In this document: one piece after another, positions 1 through 5,548 of the stretch
Position numbering within the stretch: position 1 is the stretch's first letter
Layout: each line of letters opens with the position of its first letter
Origin: Roseburia sp. CAG:309
GTDB taxonomy: Bacteria > Bacillota > Clostridia > Lachnospirales > Lachnospiraceae
Assembly: GCA_000434115.1 (NCBI GenBank)
Contig: FR894084.1
Location: forward strand, 5,052 to 13,208
Length of the DNA: 8,157 bases
Direction of reading: 5' to 3'
The notes under the pieces: generated by a model
Database searches by the model: none
Told to the model about the DNA's origin: nothing
The model's input: only the letters and a program-made list of their open reading frames with translations
Position numbers and translations under genes: made by a program

Positions 1-441
1 GATCCTAGACAGCGATTTTCCAAGTCCGGTCAGTCGGGAAGCACGATAGCGAAGCTGGGCAAGTTCCACCTGCAATTTTCCCTCACTCGTGCTCGCATGC
101 GCAGCAAAAATATCCAAAATCAATACCGTCCGGTCAATGACCTTACAGCTAAGTTCTTCCTGCAGATTTCCAATCTGTGCCGGCGACAACTCATCGTCAC
201 TGATCACCGTATCCGCCTCATACAGATGGATCAACTCCCGCAATTCCTCAATTTTTCCCTTTCCAATATAGGTTCCCGCATGAACCGCTTCCCGGTTCTG
301 AATCAGGGTTCCCACCGTCTCCGCGCCGGCGGTATCCGCAAGTTCTGCAAGTTCGGCCAGCGAAGCCTCAACCTCTGTGCCATCCCCGAGGTCTACTGCG
401 ATCAAAATGACCCGTTCTTTTCGTTCTCTCGTCTCTATCAT
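1..441 (-). CDS. hflX: GTPase HflX, N-terminal part (cut by window edge)
   Basis: HflX is a ribosome-binding GTPase that acts on 50S subunits and splits or rescues stalled ribosomes under stress. The window holds the first 147 codons; family members usually run to about 410-430 residues. Reading the minus strand from 441 gives MIETRERKERVILIAVD, then the HflX N-terminal domain signatures AGTYIGKGK, SDDELSPAQIGNLQEEL, KVIDRTVLILDIFAAHA and EGKLQVELAQLRYR. The frame ends at LSRI, just before the expected glycine-rich motif, so the GTPase domain lies outside the window. There are two in-frame ATGs, at 447 and 441. The GAGG at about 450-453 sits 8 nt before the 441 ATG but almost abuts the 447 one, so 441 is preferred. 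It follows zupT on the same strand after a 70-nt gap that contains its own candidate promoter. Confidence 0.93.
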   Translation of the reverse strand, partial: MIETRERKERVILIAVDLGDGTEVEASLAELAELADTAGAETVGTLIQNREAVHAGTYIGKGKIEELRELIHLYEADTVISDDELSPAQIGNLQEELSCKVIDRTVLILDIFAAHASTSEGKLQVELAQLRYRASRLTGLGKSLSRI

Positions 442-476
442 AAACATTTCCTCATTTCTGCCAGTCTTCTATACCC

Positions 477-505
477 ATTGTGCCGTTTTCCGTGGGAAAT
501 GTCAA
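477..505 (-). promoter_or_regulatory. Candidate sigma-A promoter for hflX
   Basis: On the minus strand a perfect -35 TTGACA (505-500) is followed after 17 nt by CACAAT (482-477), which matches 4 of 6 positions of the -10 consensus. Transcription would start near 470, giving a leader of about 29 nt before the hflX ATG. The -35 begins 7 nt after the zupT stop codon, so hflX could be transcribed on its own or by readthrough from zupT. The spacer contains the short inverted repeat TTTCC-CAC-GGAAA. Confidence 0.5.
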
Positions 506-511
506 GCGCAT

Positions 512-1303
512 TTACAAAAACAGTAGCAAACTTACCGCCATCACACCCATTCCGGAGATCAATCCATACAGCGACAAATGGTGCTCGCCGTATTCCTGCG
601 CCGCCGGAAGCAGTTCATCAAACGAGATAAACACCATGATACCGGCTACACCGGCGAATATAACACCATATACAATATCATTCATAATCGGAAGCAAGAT
701 CAGCCATCCGAGCAACGCCCCAAGTGGTTCCGCAAGCCCCGATAAAAAGGAGTAGTTAAATGCTTTGCATTTGGAACCGGTCGCCTGATAGATGGGAACC
801 GACACCGCGATCCCTTCCGGTATGTTATGGATTGCGATTGCCGTAACGATTGGAAGTGCTACACTTGGTTGCTGCAATGCCGAGACAAACGTCGCCAGTC
901 CTTCCGGAAAATTGTGGATTCCAATTGCCAGTGCCGTAAACACTCCCATCCGCATCAACTTCCCGGATTTCTCCTTCTCTTTCTCCAGACATCTGACCTC
1001 ATGCGGATTTTCCTCCGACGGGATCAATTTATCAATGACTGCGATCACCAGCATTCCTCCGAAAAACGCCAGAATAGTGCTCCAGTTTCCTCCCCTCTCC
1101 CCCAGCTCTGCCGCAAGCGATGTCTTTGCCTTCGCAAGAATTTCCACCAAAGATACATAAATCATCACACCTGCGGAAAATCCCAGGCTGACAGAGAGAA
1201 ATTTTTTATTCGTATGTTTTGCCACAAACGCGATGCAGCTGCCGATCCCGGTACTAAGCCCGGCAAGCGTTGTAAGTAAAAAAGCCGTAATGACGGAATC
1301 CAT
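512..1303 (-). CDS. zupT: ZIP-family zinc/divalent metal importer (ZupT type)
   Basis: This 263-residue integral membrane protein moves zinc, and probably other divalent metals, into the cytoplasm. It carries both metal-binding signatures of the ZIP family: HNFPEG at 130-135 (TM4) and HNIPEG at 159-164 (TM5). It also has the SGLAEPLGA stretch at 188-196 and FDELLPAAQEYGEHH at 228-242, all in the order and spacing of E. coli ZupT (about 257 residues). About eight hydrophobic segments are visible. The hydrophilic loop at about 95-117, rich in Glu, Lys and His (SEENPHEVRCLEKEKEK), is the usual variable loop before TM4. The start is set by AGGAGG 6 nt upstream of the ATG at 1303. Its promoter diverges from that of the yoaK-type gene. 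Metal specificity cannot be settled from sequence; zinc is the family default. Confidence 0.93.
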   Translation of the reverse strand: MDSVITAFLLTTLAGLSTGIGSCIAFVAKHTNKKFLSVSLGFSAGVMIYVSLVEILAKAKTSLAAELGERGGNWSTILAFFGGMLVIAVIDKLIPSEENPHEVRCLEKEKEKSGKLMRMGVFTALAIGIHNFPEGLATFVSALQQPSVALPIVTAIAIHNIPEGIAVSVPIYQATGSKCKAFNYSFLSGLAEPLGALLGWLILLPIMNDIVYGVIFAGVAGIMVFISFDELLPAAQEYGEHHLSLYGLISGMGVMAVSLLLFL

Positions 1304-1337
1304 AAATTTCCTCCTGACTCTCTTTTTTTATCTTTAT

Positions 1338-1357
1338 GCATTCTCTCCTGAAAATGC
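1338..1357 (-). other. Hairpin in the zupT 5' leader
   Basis: On the zupT transcript, GCATTTTC and GAGAATGC pair over 8 bp with one G-U wobble and close an AGGA tetraloop. It lies about 34 nt upstream of the zupT ATG. No U-run follows on either strand, so it is not a typical terminator. The loop and 3' arm contain AGGAGAG, which resembles a Shine-Dalgarno sequence, but no convincing reading frame depends on it. The helix is seen in the sequence; a regulatory role is speculation. Confidence 0.35.
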
Positions 1358-1380
1358 TACTATTGTCCCATAACACCGCT

Positions 1381-1409
1381 ATCATAATGGGAAATTCCCG
1401 ATTTGTCAA
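1381..1409 (-). promoter_or_regulatory. Sigma-A promoter of zupT
   Basis: The minus strand reads TTGACA (1409-1404), a 17-nt spacer, then TATGAT (1386-1381): a perfect -35 and 5 of 6 matches at -10. Transcription would start near 1374, leaving a leader of about 70 nt before the ATG at 1303. The spacer contains the perfect 11-bp palindrome GGGAATTTCCC (1389-1399), and the -35 lies inside the larger dyad at 1399-1422. Both are well placed to be repressor sites. Confidence 0.75.
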
Positions 1410-1422
1410 TGACCGTAAATCG
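1399..1422. promoter_or_regulatory. 24-bp dyad between divergent promoters, possible operator
   Basis: CGATTT and AAATCG form exact 6-bp inverted arms separated by 12 bp. The dyad covers the zupT -35 box and is centred about 66 bp upstream of the predicted start of the yoaK-regulator transcript, the classical position of a LysR-type recognition site. It does not resemble the Met-box-like site upstream of metE, and it matches no Fur, Zur or MntR consensus that I can recall with certainty. The inverted repeat is directly visible; the binding protein is unknown. Confidence 0.4.
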
Positions 1423-1441
1423 TGCTTTTTTCTCGTTAATA

Positions 1442-1470
1442 TTGACCTTTACCGGCGAACTTGTTATAAT
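1442..1470 (+). promoter_or_regulatory. Sigma-A promoter of the yoaK-LysR operon
   Basis: TTGACC (1442-1447), a 17-nt spacer and a perfect TATAAT (1465-1470), with an extended -10 TG at 1462-1463, form a strong promoter. Transcription should begin near 1477, about 22 nt before the ATG at 1499. This promoter also rules out in-frame start codons further upstream, since they would lie before the transcript begins. Confidence 0.85.
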
Positions 1471-1498
1471 ACATTTCAAAGAAAGAAGGACGATATTT

Positions 1499-2170
1499 AT
1501 GATGAAAATAACTCAAATTTCAGAATCCATCCGCCTGGGAGCACTTCTTGCAATATCCGGCGGAATGATGGATGCGTATTCATATATTATGAGAGGGCAT
1601 GTATTTGCCAATGCCCAGACCGGCAACATGCTCCTTTTTGGTGTCAACCTTTCAGAAGGAAATTTTCAAACGGCACTGACCTATTTCTGCCCGATCCTTG
1701 CCTTTACGATCGGAATCATGCTGGCTGATGTTTTCCGCATGAAATCAATTGAAATGCTTCACTGGCGGCAGATTTCCGTATTGATCGAGGCGGTCATCCT
1801 GTTTGGTGTCGCTTTTATCCCCCTGCCGCTCAATCTGCTGGCAAACAGCCTGACTTCCCTTGCCTGCGGCATTCAGGTGGAAAGTTTCCGAAAGATTCAC
1901 GGGCGCGGCATCGCCACGACAATGTGCATCGGAAACCTGCGGAGCGCCACGCAGAATATGTGTGATTTTTTCCATACCAAAGAGAAGAAAAGTCTGCGAA
2001 ACGGATTTTTGTATTTTGGAATTATTACCTGCTTTATCTTGGGCGCGATACTTGGTAATCTCTGCATTATCCTGTTTCAGGAAAAGGCAATTCTTGTCAG
2101 CGCCGGACTCTTGTTTATTGCCTTTATGATCATGTTTATTGATCTGGAAGAGAAGGGAGAAGAAATTTGA
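1499..2170 (+). CDS. YoaK-family (DUF1275) integral membrane protein
   Basis: This 223-residue protein has about six hydrophobic segments (near 13-31, 58-79, 92-110, 112-125, 170-193 and 198-215). It carries the two signatures of the DUF1275/YoaK family: GGMMDAYSYI followed by NAQTGNM at 21-44, and a second TMCIGNLRSATQN at 141-153, which suggests an internal duplication. The family has no established biochemical function; a transport role is often supposed but not shown. The frame is open further upstream, but the strong promoter at 1442-1470 and the AAGAAGGA at 1483-1490, 8 nt before the ATG, fix the start at 1499 (a second ATG follows at once at 1502). The stop overlaps the start of the LysR-type gene, so the two are made from one transcript and probably linked in function. 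Confidence 0.85.
   Translation: MMKITQISESIRLGALLAISGGMMDAYSYIMRGHVFANAQTGNMLLFGVNLSEGNFQTALTYFCPILAFTIGIMLADVFRMKSIEMLHWRQISVLIEAVILFGVAFIPLPLNLLANSLTSLACGIQVESFRKIHGRGIATTMCIGNLRSATQNMCDFFHTKEKKSLRNGFLYFGIITCFILGAILGNLCIILFQEKAILVSAGLLFIAFMIMFIDLEEKGEEI
2153..2159 (+). promoter_or_regulatory. Ribosome binding site deciding the TTG start of the LysR-type gene
   Basis: AAGGGAG lies 7 nt before the TTG at 2167 and inside the last codons of the upstream membrane protein gene. It supports the non-ATG start and coupled translation across the TTGA overlap. Confidence 0.6.
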
Positions 2171-3069
2171 CATTACAGCAATTAAAATACATCGCCTTAG
2201 TGGCTGAAAAAGGAAATATTACAGATGCGGCGAAAGCTCTGTACATCTCCCAGCCAAGTCTGACGGCTGCGATCAAAGAATTGGAAAAAGAGATGAATAT
2301 TCAGATTTTTGACCGCACGAATAAAGGTGTTCATGTCTCCAAAGAGGGCGAACTTTTCTTAGGTTATGCGAGACAGATCCTGGAACAGGTCTATCTTCTG
2401 GAAGACCACTATAAAAATGAAGAAACACGAAAACAGGAATTTTGTATCTCGACGCAGCATTATTCTTTTGCTGTCAATGCCTTTGTCGATCTGATCAAAG
2501 AATACGGGCAGAACGAATACGATTTTTCTCTTCGGGAGACACAGACTTACGAGATTATTGATGATGTGGCACGGATGAAAAGCGAGATTGGTATATTGTA
2601 TCTGGATTCCTTTAACGAGCCTGTCATCCGCAAATTGTTAAAGACAAACCAGCTTCACTTTGAACCTTTATTTACGGCAAAGCCGCATATTTTTATCAGC
2701 AGCAGTCATCCGCTGGCAAAAAAGAAAAAGATTTCTTTACAAGAATTATCGCCCTATCCATATCTTTCGTTTGAACAGGGCGACCATAATTCATTTTATT
2801 TTTCGGAAGAGTTATTCAGTACCGAAGTACGCGGGAAAAATATCCGCGTCCGCGACCGTGCGACTCTTTTCAATCTGCTGATCGGGTTAAATGGATATAC
2901 GATCTGCAGTGGAGTCATTGACCCGGAACTCAATGACAGCAACATCGTCGCCGTTCCTCTGCGGGAATCCGGCGAGATGCACATTGGCTATATCACGCGC
3001 CGAAACAACTCGCGAAGTCCGCTTGGTGCGTTTTATCTGGAAGCCTTAAAAAAATATATCAGCCATTAG
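2167..3069 (+). CDS. LysR-type regulator of the CpsY/MtaR/MetR group
   Basis: A 300-residue LysR-type transcription factor of normal length. Residues 1-60 form the winged helix-turn-helix (recognition region near 18-40, AAKALYISQPSLTAAIKELE), followed by a linker helix at about 60-82 and an effector-binding domain from about 91 to the end. The effector domain has stretches I associate with the streptococcal CpsY/MtaR/MetR regulators of methionine uptake and synthesis: STQHYSFAVNAFVDLIK (95-111), RETQTYEIIDDV (123-134), HNSFYFSEE (207-215) and DRATLFNLLIGLNGYT (230-245). That assignment comes from memory of the family, not a search. It starts with TTG, overlaps the upstream gene's stop by 4 nt, and its stop overlaps the 3' end of metE by 11 bp. 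A Met-box-like site upstream of metE makes metE the natural target, with homocysteine a possible co-effector as in streptococcal MetR. Confidence 0.85.
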   Translation: MTLQQLKYIALVAEKGNITDAAKALYISQPSLTAAIKELEKEMNIQIFDRTNKGVHVSKEGELFLGYARQILEQVYLLEDHYKNEETRKQEFCISTQHYSFAVNAFVDLIKEYGQNEYDFSLRETQTYEIIDDVARMKSEIGILYLDSFNEPVIRKLLKTNQLHFEPLFTAKPHIFISSSHPLAKKKKISLQELSPYPYLSFEQGDHNSFYFSEELFSTEVRGKNIRVRDRATLFNLLIGLNGYTICSGVIDPELNDSNIVAVPLRESGEMHIGYITRRNNSRSPLGAFYLEALKKYISH

Positions 3070-5329
3070 CCTGCTCTTCACGCAGTTTCTTTGCCGCCAA
3101 AACCATGTTGCAAAGACTTGGTTTTGTTTCTTTGGTTCCCCTTGTCTTCAAACCGCAGTCCGGGTTTACCCACAATTTTTCCACTTTCACCTTTTGCGTC
3201 ATCTTCCGCAGTGCCTCAACAATTTCTTCCTCGGATGGGATACGCGGAGAATGGATATCGTACACGCCCGGTCCGACTTCTGTGCGGAAATTATTTTCCT
3301 GCAGCGAATCCAATATCGTCAGATCCGACCGGGAGGCCTCAAAGGTGATCACATCGGCATCCATCTGGTCAATGGCAGGGATAATGTCCGTAAATTCACT
3401 ATAGCACATATGCGTGTGAATCTGGGTTTCTGCTTTGGCACCACTGTGTACCAGACGGAAGGCACGGATCGCCCAATCCAGATATTCCGTATACCAGTCA
3501 GAACGACGCAGCGGCAGTTTTTCACGAAGTGCCGCCTCATCCACCTGAATCACGGAAATTCCATTTTTTTCCAAATCAAGTACTTCATCCCGGATTGCCA
3601 GTGCGATCTGATAGGCACTTTCTTTCAAAGAAATATCCTCTCTTGGAAATGACCAGTTCAATATCGTAACCGGCCCTGTGAGCATCCCCTTCATCGGCTT
3701 CTCCGTAAGGCTCTGCGCGTAAACGGACCAGTCTACGGTCATCGCTTTTCCCCTCGAAATATCGCCCCAGATGATCGGCGGTTTTACACATCTTGTTCCA
3801 TAGGACTGAACCCACGCTTTCTCCGTGAACAAATAGCCTTTCAAATTTTCTCCAAAATATTCCACCATGTCATTTCGCTCGTATTCGCCGTGAACCAGCA
3901 CATCCAATCCAATTTCTTCCTGCAGAGCGACGCATTCTGCAATCTTTTTGCGGTTAAACGCGACGTATTCTTCTTGGGAAATTTCTTTTTTGCGATACGC
4001 CGTTCTCGTCGCTTTTACATCTGCCGTCTGTGGAAAAGATCCAATCGTTGTTGTTGGAAACAGTGGCAGCGAAAATCTTTCTTTTTGTATCTTTTCGCGT
4101 TCTTCAAATGCCGGCAATCTGGTAAAATCTTCCTCTTTAATCTCGGAAACACGCTTCTGAACCGCCGAATCGCCGCAGTCTCTTGCTTCTGAAAACAATT
4201 TTGTATTTTCCTGCAAAATATCGCTTTCTTTTCCCTCTGCCAGCTCTTTCAGTTCTTCCAGTTCCTGGAGTTTTTCAAGCGCAAACGCAAAATGTTTCAA
4301 TACCTTTTCCTGCAGTTTTCCCTCATTTTGCAGCGTGTAAGGTACATGAAGGAGCGAACACGACGTGCTGATCACAACGGAAATATTTTTCGCTTTCAAT
4401 CCATCTATCACATCCAATGTCTTCTGATAATGATTGCGCCAGATATTTTTTCCATTGACAACCCCGGCAAACAAAAGTTTATCTTCCGGAAAACCGTATT
4501 TTTCCACGAGTGCCGCCGTCTTTTTTCCTTCGATAAAATCCAGTCCGATTCCATCAAAATCCATCGTTACCACCGTTTCATAGATGTCACGAACATCTCC
4601 AAAATACGTCTGTAGAAGTATTTTCACGCCCTTTTTCCCGGACAGTATCTTATCATATAATTTTACAAACAATTCCTGATCTTCCTTTGTCAGATCATGT
4701 ACAAGATATGGTTCATCAAACTGAATCCACGCAGTTCCTGCTTTTTCCAGCTTGCCAGTCAGCTCACAATACGCCTCGCAAAGCTGCTCCGCAAAATCCC
4801 GAATCCCTTTTTCACCGACAAAGCGGATCAATTTCAAGAGTGTAAATGGTCCCACGATAACCGGTTTGGTTTCGATTCCATTTTCCTTGGCTTCCAGATA
4901 TTCATCCACCGGTTTATTTCCTGCCAGAGAAATCGTCGTATCGTCTTCAATCTCCGGAACCATGTAATGATAGTTGGTGTTAAACCATTTTTTCATTGCC
5001 AGTGCTTTTACATCCCCCTGCGCTCCCTGATAACCGCGCGCCATTGCAAAATACGTATCCCGCTCCGATAATCCCAGTGTTTTATAACGCTTTGGAATGA
5101 TATTAAACAAAACCGCCGCATCCAAAGTCGTATCGTAAAATGAAAAATCCCCTGACGGAATAAAATCAATCCGGCTGTCCTTCTGCCACTTCCACTGTTC
5201 CAAGCGGATTTCTTCCCCTGTTTTTTCCAATTCTGCCGCATCTGCTTCCCCGCGGAAAAACTTTTCCGTCACAAATTTTAACTCTCTTAATTTTCCCACT
5301 CGGGGGAATCCGATCACTGATGTTTTCAT
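3059..5329 (-). CDS. metE: Cobalamin-independent methionine synthase MetE
   Basis: MetE transfers a methyl group from 5-methyltetrahydropteroyl-triglutamate to homocysteine, the last step of methionine synthesis, in the cytoplasm and without vitamin B12. At 756 residues it is full length (E. coli about 753) with both barrels: the N-terminal half opens with VIGFPRVGKLRELK (5-18), and the catalytic half starts at TTTIGSFPQT (426-435) and includes HGEYERNDMVEYFGENL (480-496), KGMLTGPVTILNWSF (547-561) and VIQVDEAALREKLPLRR (593-609). All four zinc ligands are present, H640, C642, E664 and C725, each one less than the E. coli numbering. H693 of YDIHSPRIP matches the E. coli catalytic histidine. 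The open frame reaches back to 5401, but those codons lie in the structured leader; the ATG at 5329, 7 nt after AGGAGGG, is the start. Upstream lie a promoter, a Met-box-like operator and the leader RNA. Confidence 0.97.
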   Translation of the reverse strand: MKTSVIGFPRVGKLRELKFVTEKFFRGEADAAELEKTGEEIRLEQWKWQKDSRIDFIPSGDFSFYDTTLDAAVLFNIIPKRYKTLGLSERDTYFAMARGYQGAQGDVKALAMKKWFNTNYHYMVPEIEDDTTISLAGNKPVDEYLEAKENGIETKPVIVGPFTLLKLIRFVGEKGIRDFAEQLCEAYCELTGKLEKAGTAWIQFDEPYLVHDLTKEDQELFVKLYDKILSGKKGVKILLQTYFGDVRDIYETVVTMDFDGIGLDFIEGKKTAALVEKYGFPEDKLLFAGVVNGKNIWRNHYQKTLDVIDGLKAKNISVVISTSCSLLHVPYTLQNEGKLQEKVLKHFAFALEKLQELEELKELAEGKESDILQENTKLFSEARDCGDSAVQKRVSEIKEEDFTRLPAFEEREKIQKERFSLPLFPTTTIGSFPQTADVKATRTAYRKKEISQEEYVAFNRKKIAECVALQEEIGLDVLVHGEYERNDMVEYFGENLKGYLFTEKAWVQSYGTRCVKPPIIWGDISRGKAMTVDWSVYAQSLTEKPMKGMLTGPVTILNWSFPREDISLKESAYQIALAIRDEVLDLEKNGISVIQVDEAALREKLPLRRSDWYTEYLDWAIRAFRLVHSGAKAETQIHTHMCYSEFTDIIPAIDQMDADVITFEASRSDLTILDSLQENNFRTEVGPGVYDIHSPRIPSEEEIVEALRKMTQKVKVEKLWVNPDCGLKTRGTKETKPSLCNMVLAAKKLREEQANG

Positions 5330-5469
5330 AAAAAAACCCTCCTTTTTTTGAGATCCTAATAGGGCTTCCCCTCCACATATGAGCATTTTTAGCCTTGTCA
5401 AAGGCGAGAAAGAACACGAAGTGTTCGAAATGCAATGTGGGAGAGGGGCGTCCTGAATAGTTGTTACAT
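5330..5469 (-). ncRNA. Structured metE leader with a three-way junction, candidate cis-regulatory RNA
   Basis: The predicted metE transcript begins near 5469 and has about 140 nt before the ATG. Four helices nest cleanly. P1 pairs 5446-5435 with 5378-5368 (11 bp, one bulged C at 5441, one G-U). P2 pairs GCATTT (5433-5428) with AAATGC (5388-5383). Inside P2 are P3, GAACAC-TTC-GTGTTC (5426-5412), and P4, GCCTT-TGAC-AAGGC (5405-5392). Junction strands are C, TTTCTC and TAA. Downstream, AGGG-GAAG-CCCT (5372-5361) competes with the 3' strand of P1. I do not see the conserved cores of S-box, T-box, cobalamin or THF riboswitches. The folding was done by eye without energies; the structure is well supported by pairing, the regulatory role is inference. 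Confidence 0.5.
5337..5343 (-). promoter_or_regulatory. metE ribosome binding site within an A-run/T-run frame
   Basis: AGGAGGG sits exactly 7 nt before the metE ATG. It is preceded by seven A and followed by seven T, so the site could be exposed in the loop of a weak A-T hairpin. It could also pair with the C-rich 5' strand of leader helix P1 (CCCTCT near 5447-5442, with one G-U), which would hide it. Confidence 0.7.
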
Positions 5470-5475
5470 ATCCCC

Positions 5476-5504
5476 ATTGTAATCGGAATATCCTGTATTG
5501 TAAA
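5476..5504 (-). promoter_or_regulatory. Sigma-A promoter of metE
   Basis: The minus strand has TTTACA (5504-5499), a 17-nt spacer, then TACAAT (5481-5476), 5 of 6 matches at each box. The start would be near 5469. The slightly imperfect boxes and the LysR-type site at -66 fit an activator-dependent promoter. Confidence 0.7.
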
Positions 5505-5509
5505 ATACA
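5494..5509. promoter_or_regulatory. Inverted repeat overlapping the metE -35 box
   Basis: TGTATT and AATACA are exact arms separated by 4 bp, centred about 32 bp upstream of the metE start. It sits some 33 bp (about three helical turns) from the centre of the Met-box-like dyad, the geometry expected of the activation subsite of a LysR-type tetramer. It could instead be a remnant hairpin at the end of the copA transcript, but no U-run follows it. Confidence 0.3.
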
Positions 5510-5526
5510 AAAAAGAAGGGTTTTGT

Positions 5527-5543
5527 TATAGGTTAGAACTATA
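5527..5543. promoter_or_regulatory. LysR-type operator resembling the Met-box, upstream of metE
   Basis: The 17-bp site reads TATAGTTCTAACCTATA on the metE strand. TATAG and CTATA are exact arms, and it contains a T-N11-A motif. Compared with TATAGTTTNAAACTATA, the streptococcal MetR/MtaR box as I recall it, only positions 8 and 12 differ. Its centre at 5535 is about 66 bp upstream of the predicted metE start, the standard place for a LysR-type recognition site. It begins 6 nt after the copA stop codon. The likely binder is the LysR-type protein encoded at 2167-3069. Confidence 0.6.
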
Positions 5544-5548
5544 TCAAG

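Noticed and set aside
1304..1350. Short leader reading frame starting at the ATG inside the zupT leader hairpin
   Set aside because: Its putative ribosome binding site is only 3 nt away and buried in the stem. The frame runs out of phase into zupT without any recognisable product.
1381..1422. Zur, Fur or MntR box at the zupT promoter
   Set aside because: The palindromes present do not match the consensus sequences of these regulators closely enough to name one.
1403..1498. Open frame extending the YoaK-like protein 32 residues upstream
   Set aside because: A strong extended -10 promoter at 1442-1470 lies inside this stretch, and a good ribosome binding site precedes the ATG at 1499. The extra residues do not resemble the family N-terminus.
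5330..5401. Open frame extending MetE 24 residues upstream of 5329
   Set aside because: These codons come from the structured leader and include the ribosome binding site. MetE proteins begin with the K-x-S-x-x-GFPR pattern seen right after the ATG at 5329.
5330..5469. SAM-I, T-box or cobalamin riboswitch upstream of metE
   Set aside because: None of the conserved cores of these classes, such as the T-box GGTGG-containing motif, was found. The leader is also short for a T-box or cobalamin element.
5464..5469. ATGTAA start-stop pair at the 5' end of the metE transcript
   Set aside because: It falls almost on the predicted transcript start with no usable ribosome binding site, so it is most likely chance.
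5494..5513. Intrinsic terminator of copA
   Set aside because: The hairpin is AT-rich and followed by GGATATTCC, not a U-run, and it overlaps the metE -35. It cannot be called a terminator.
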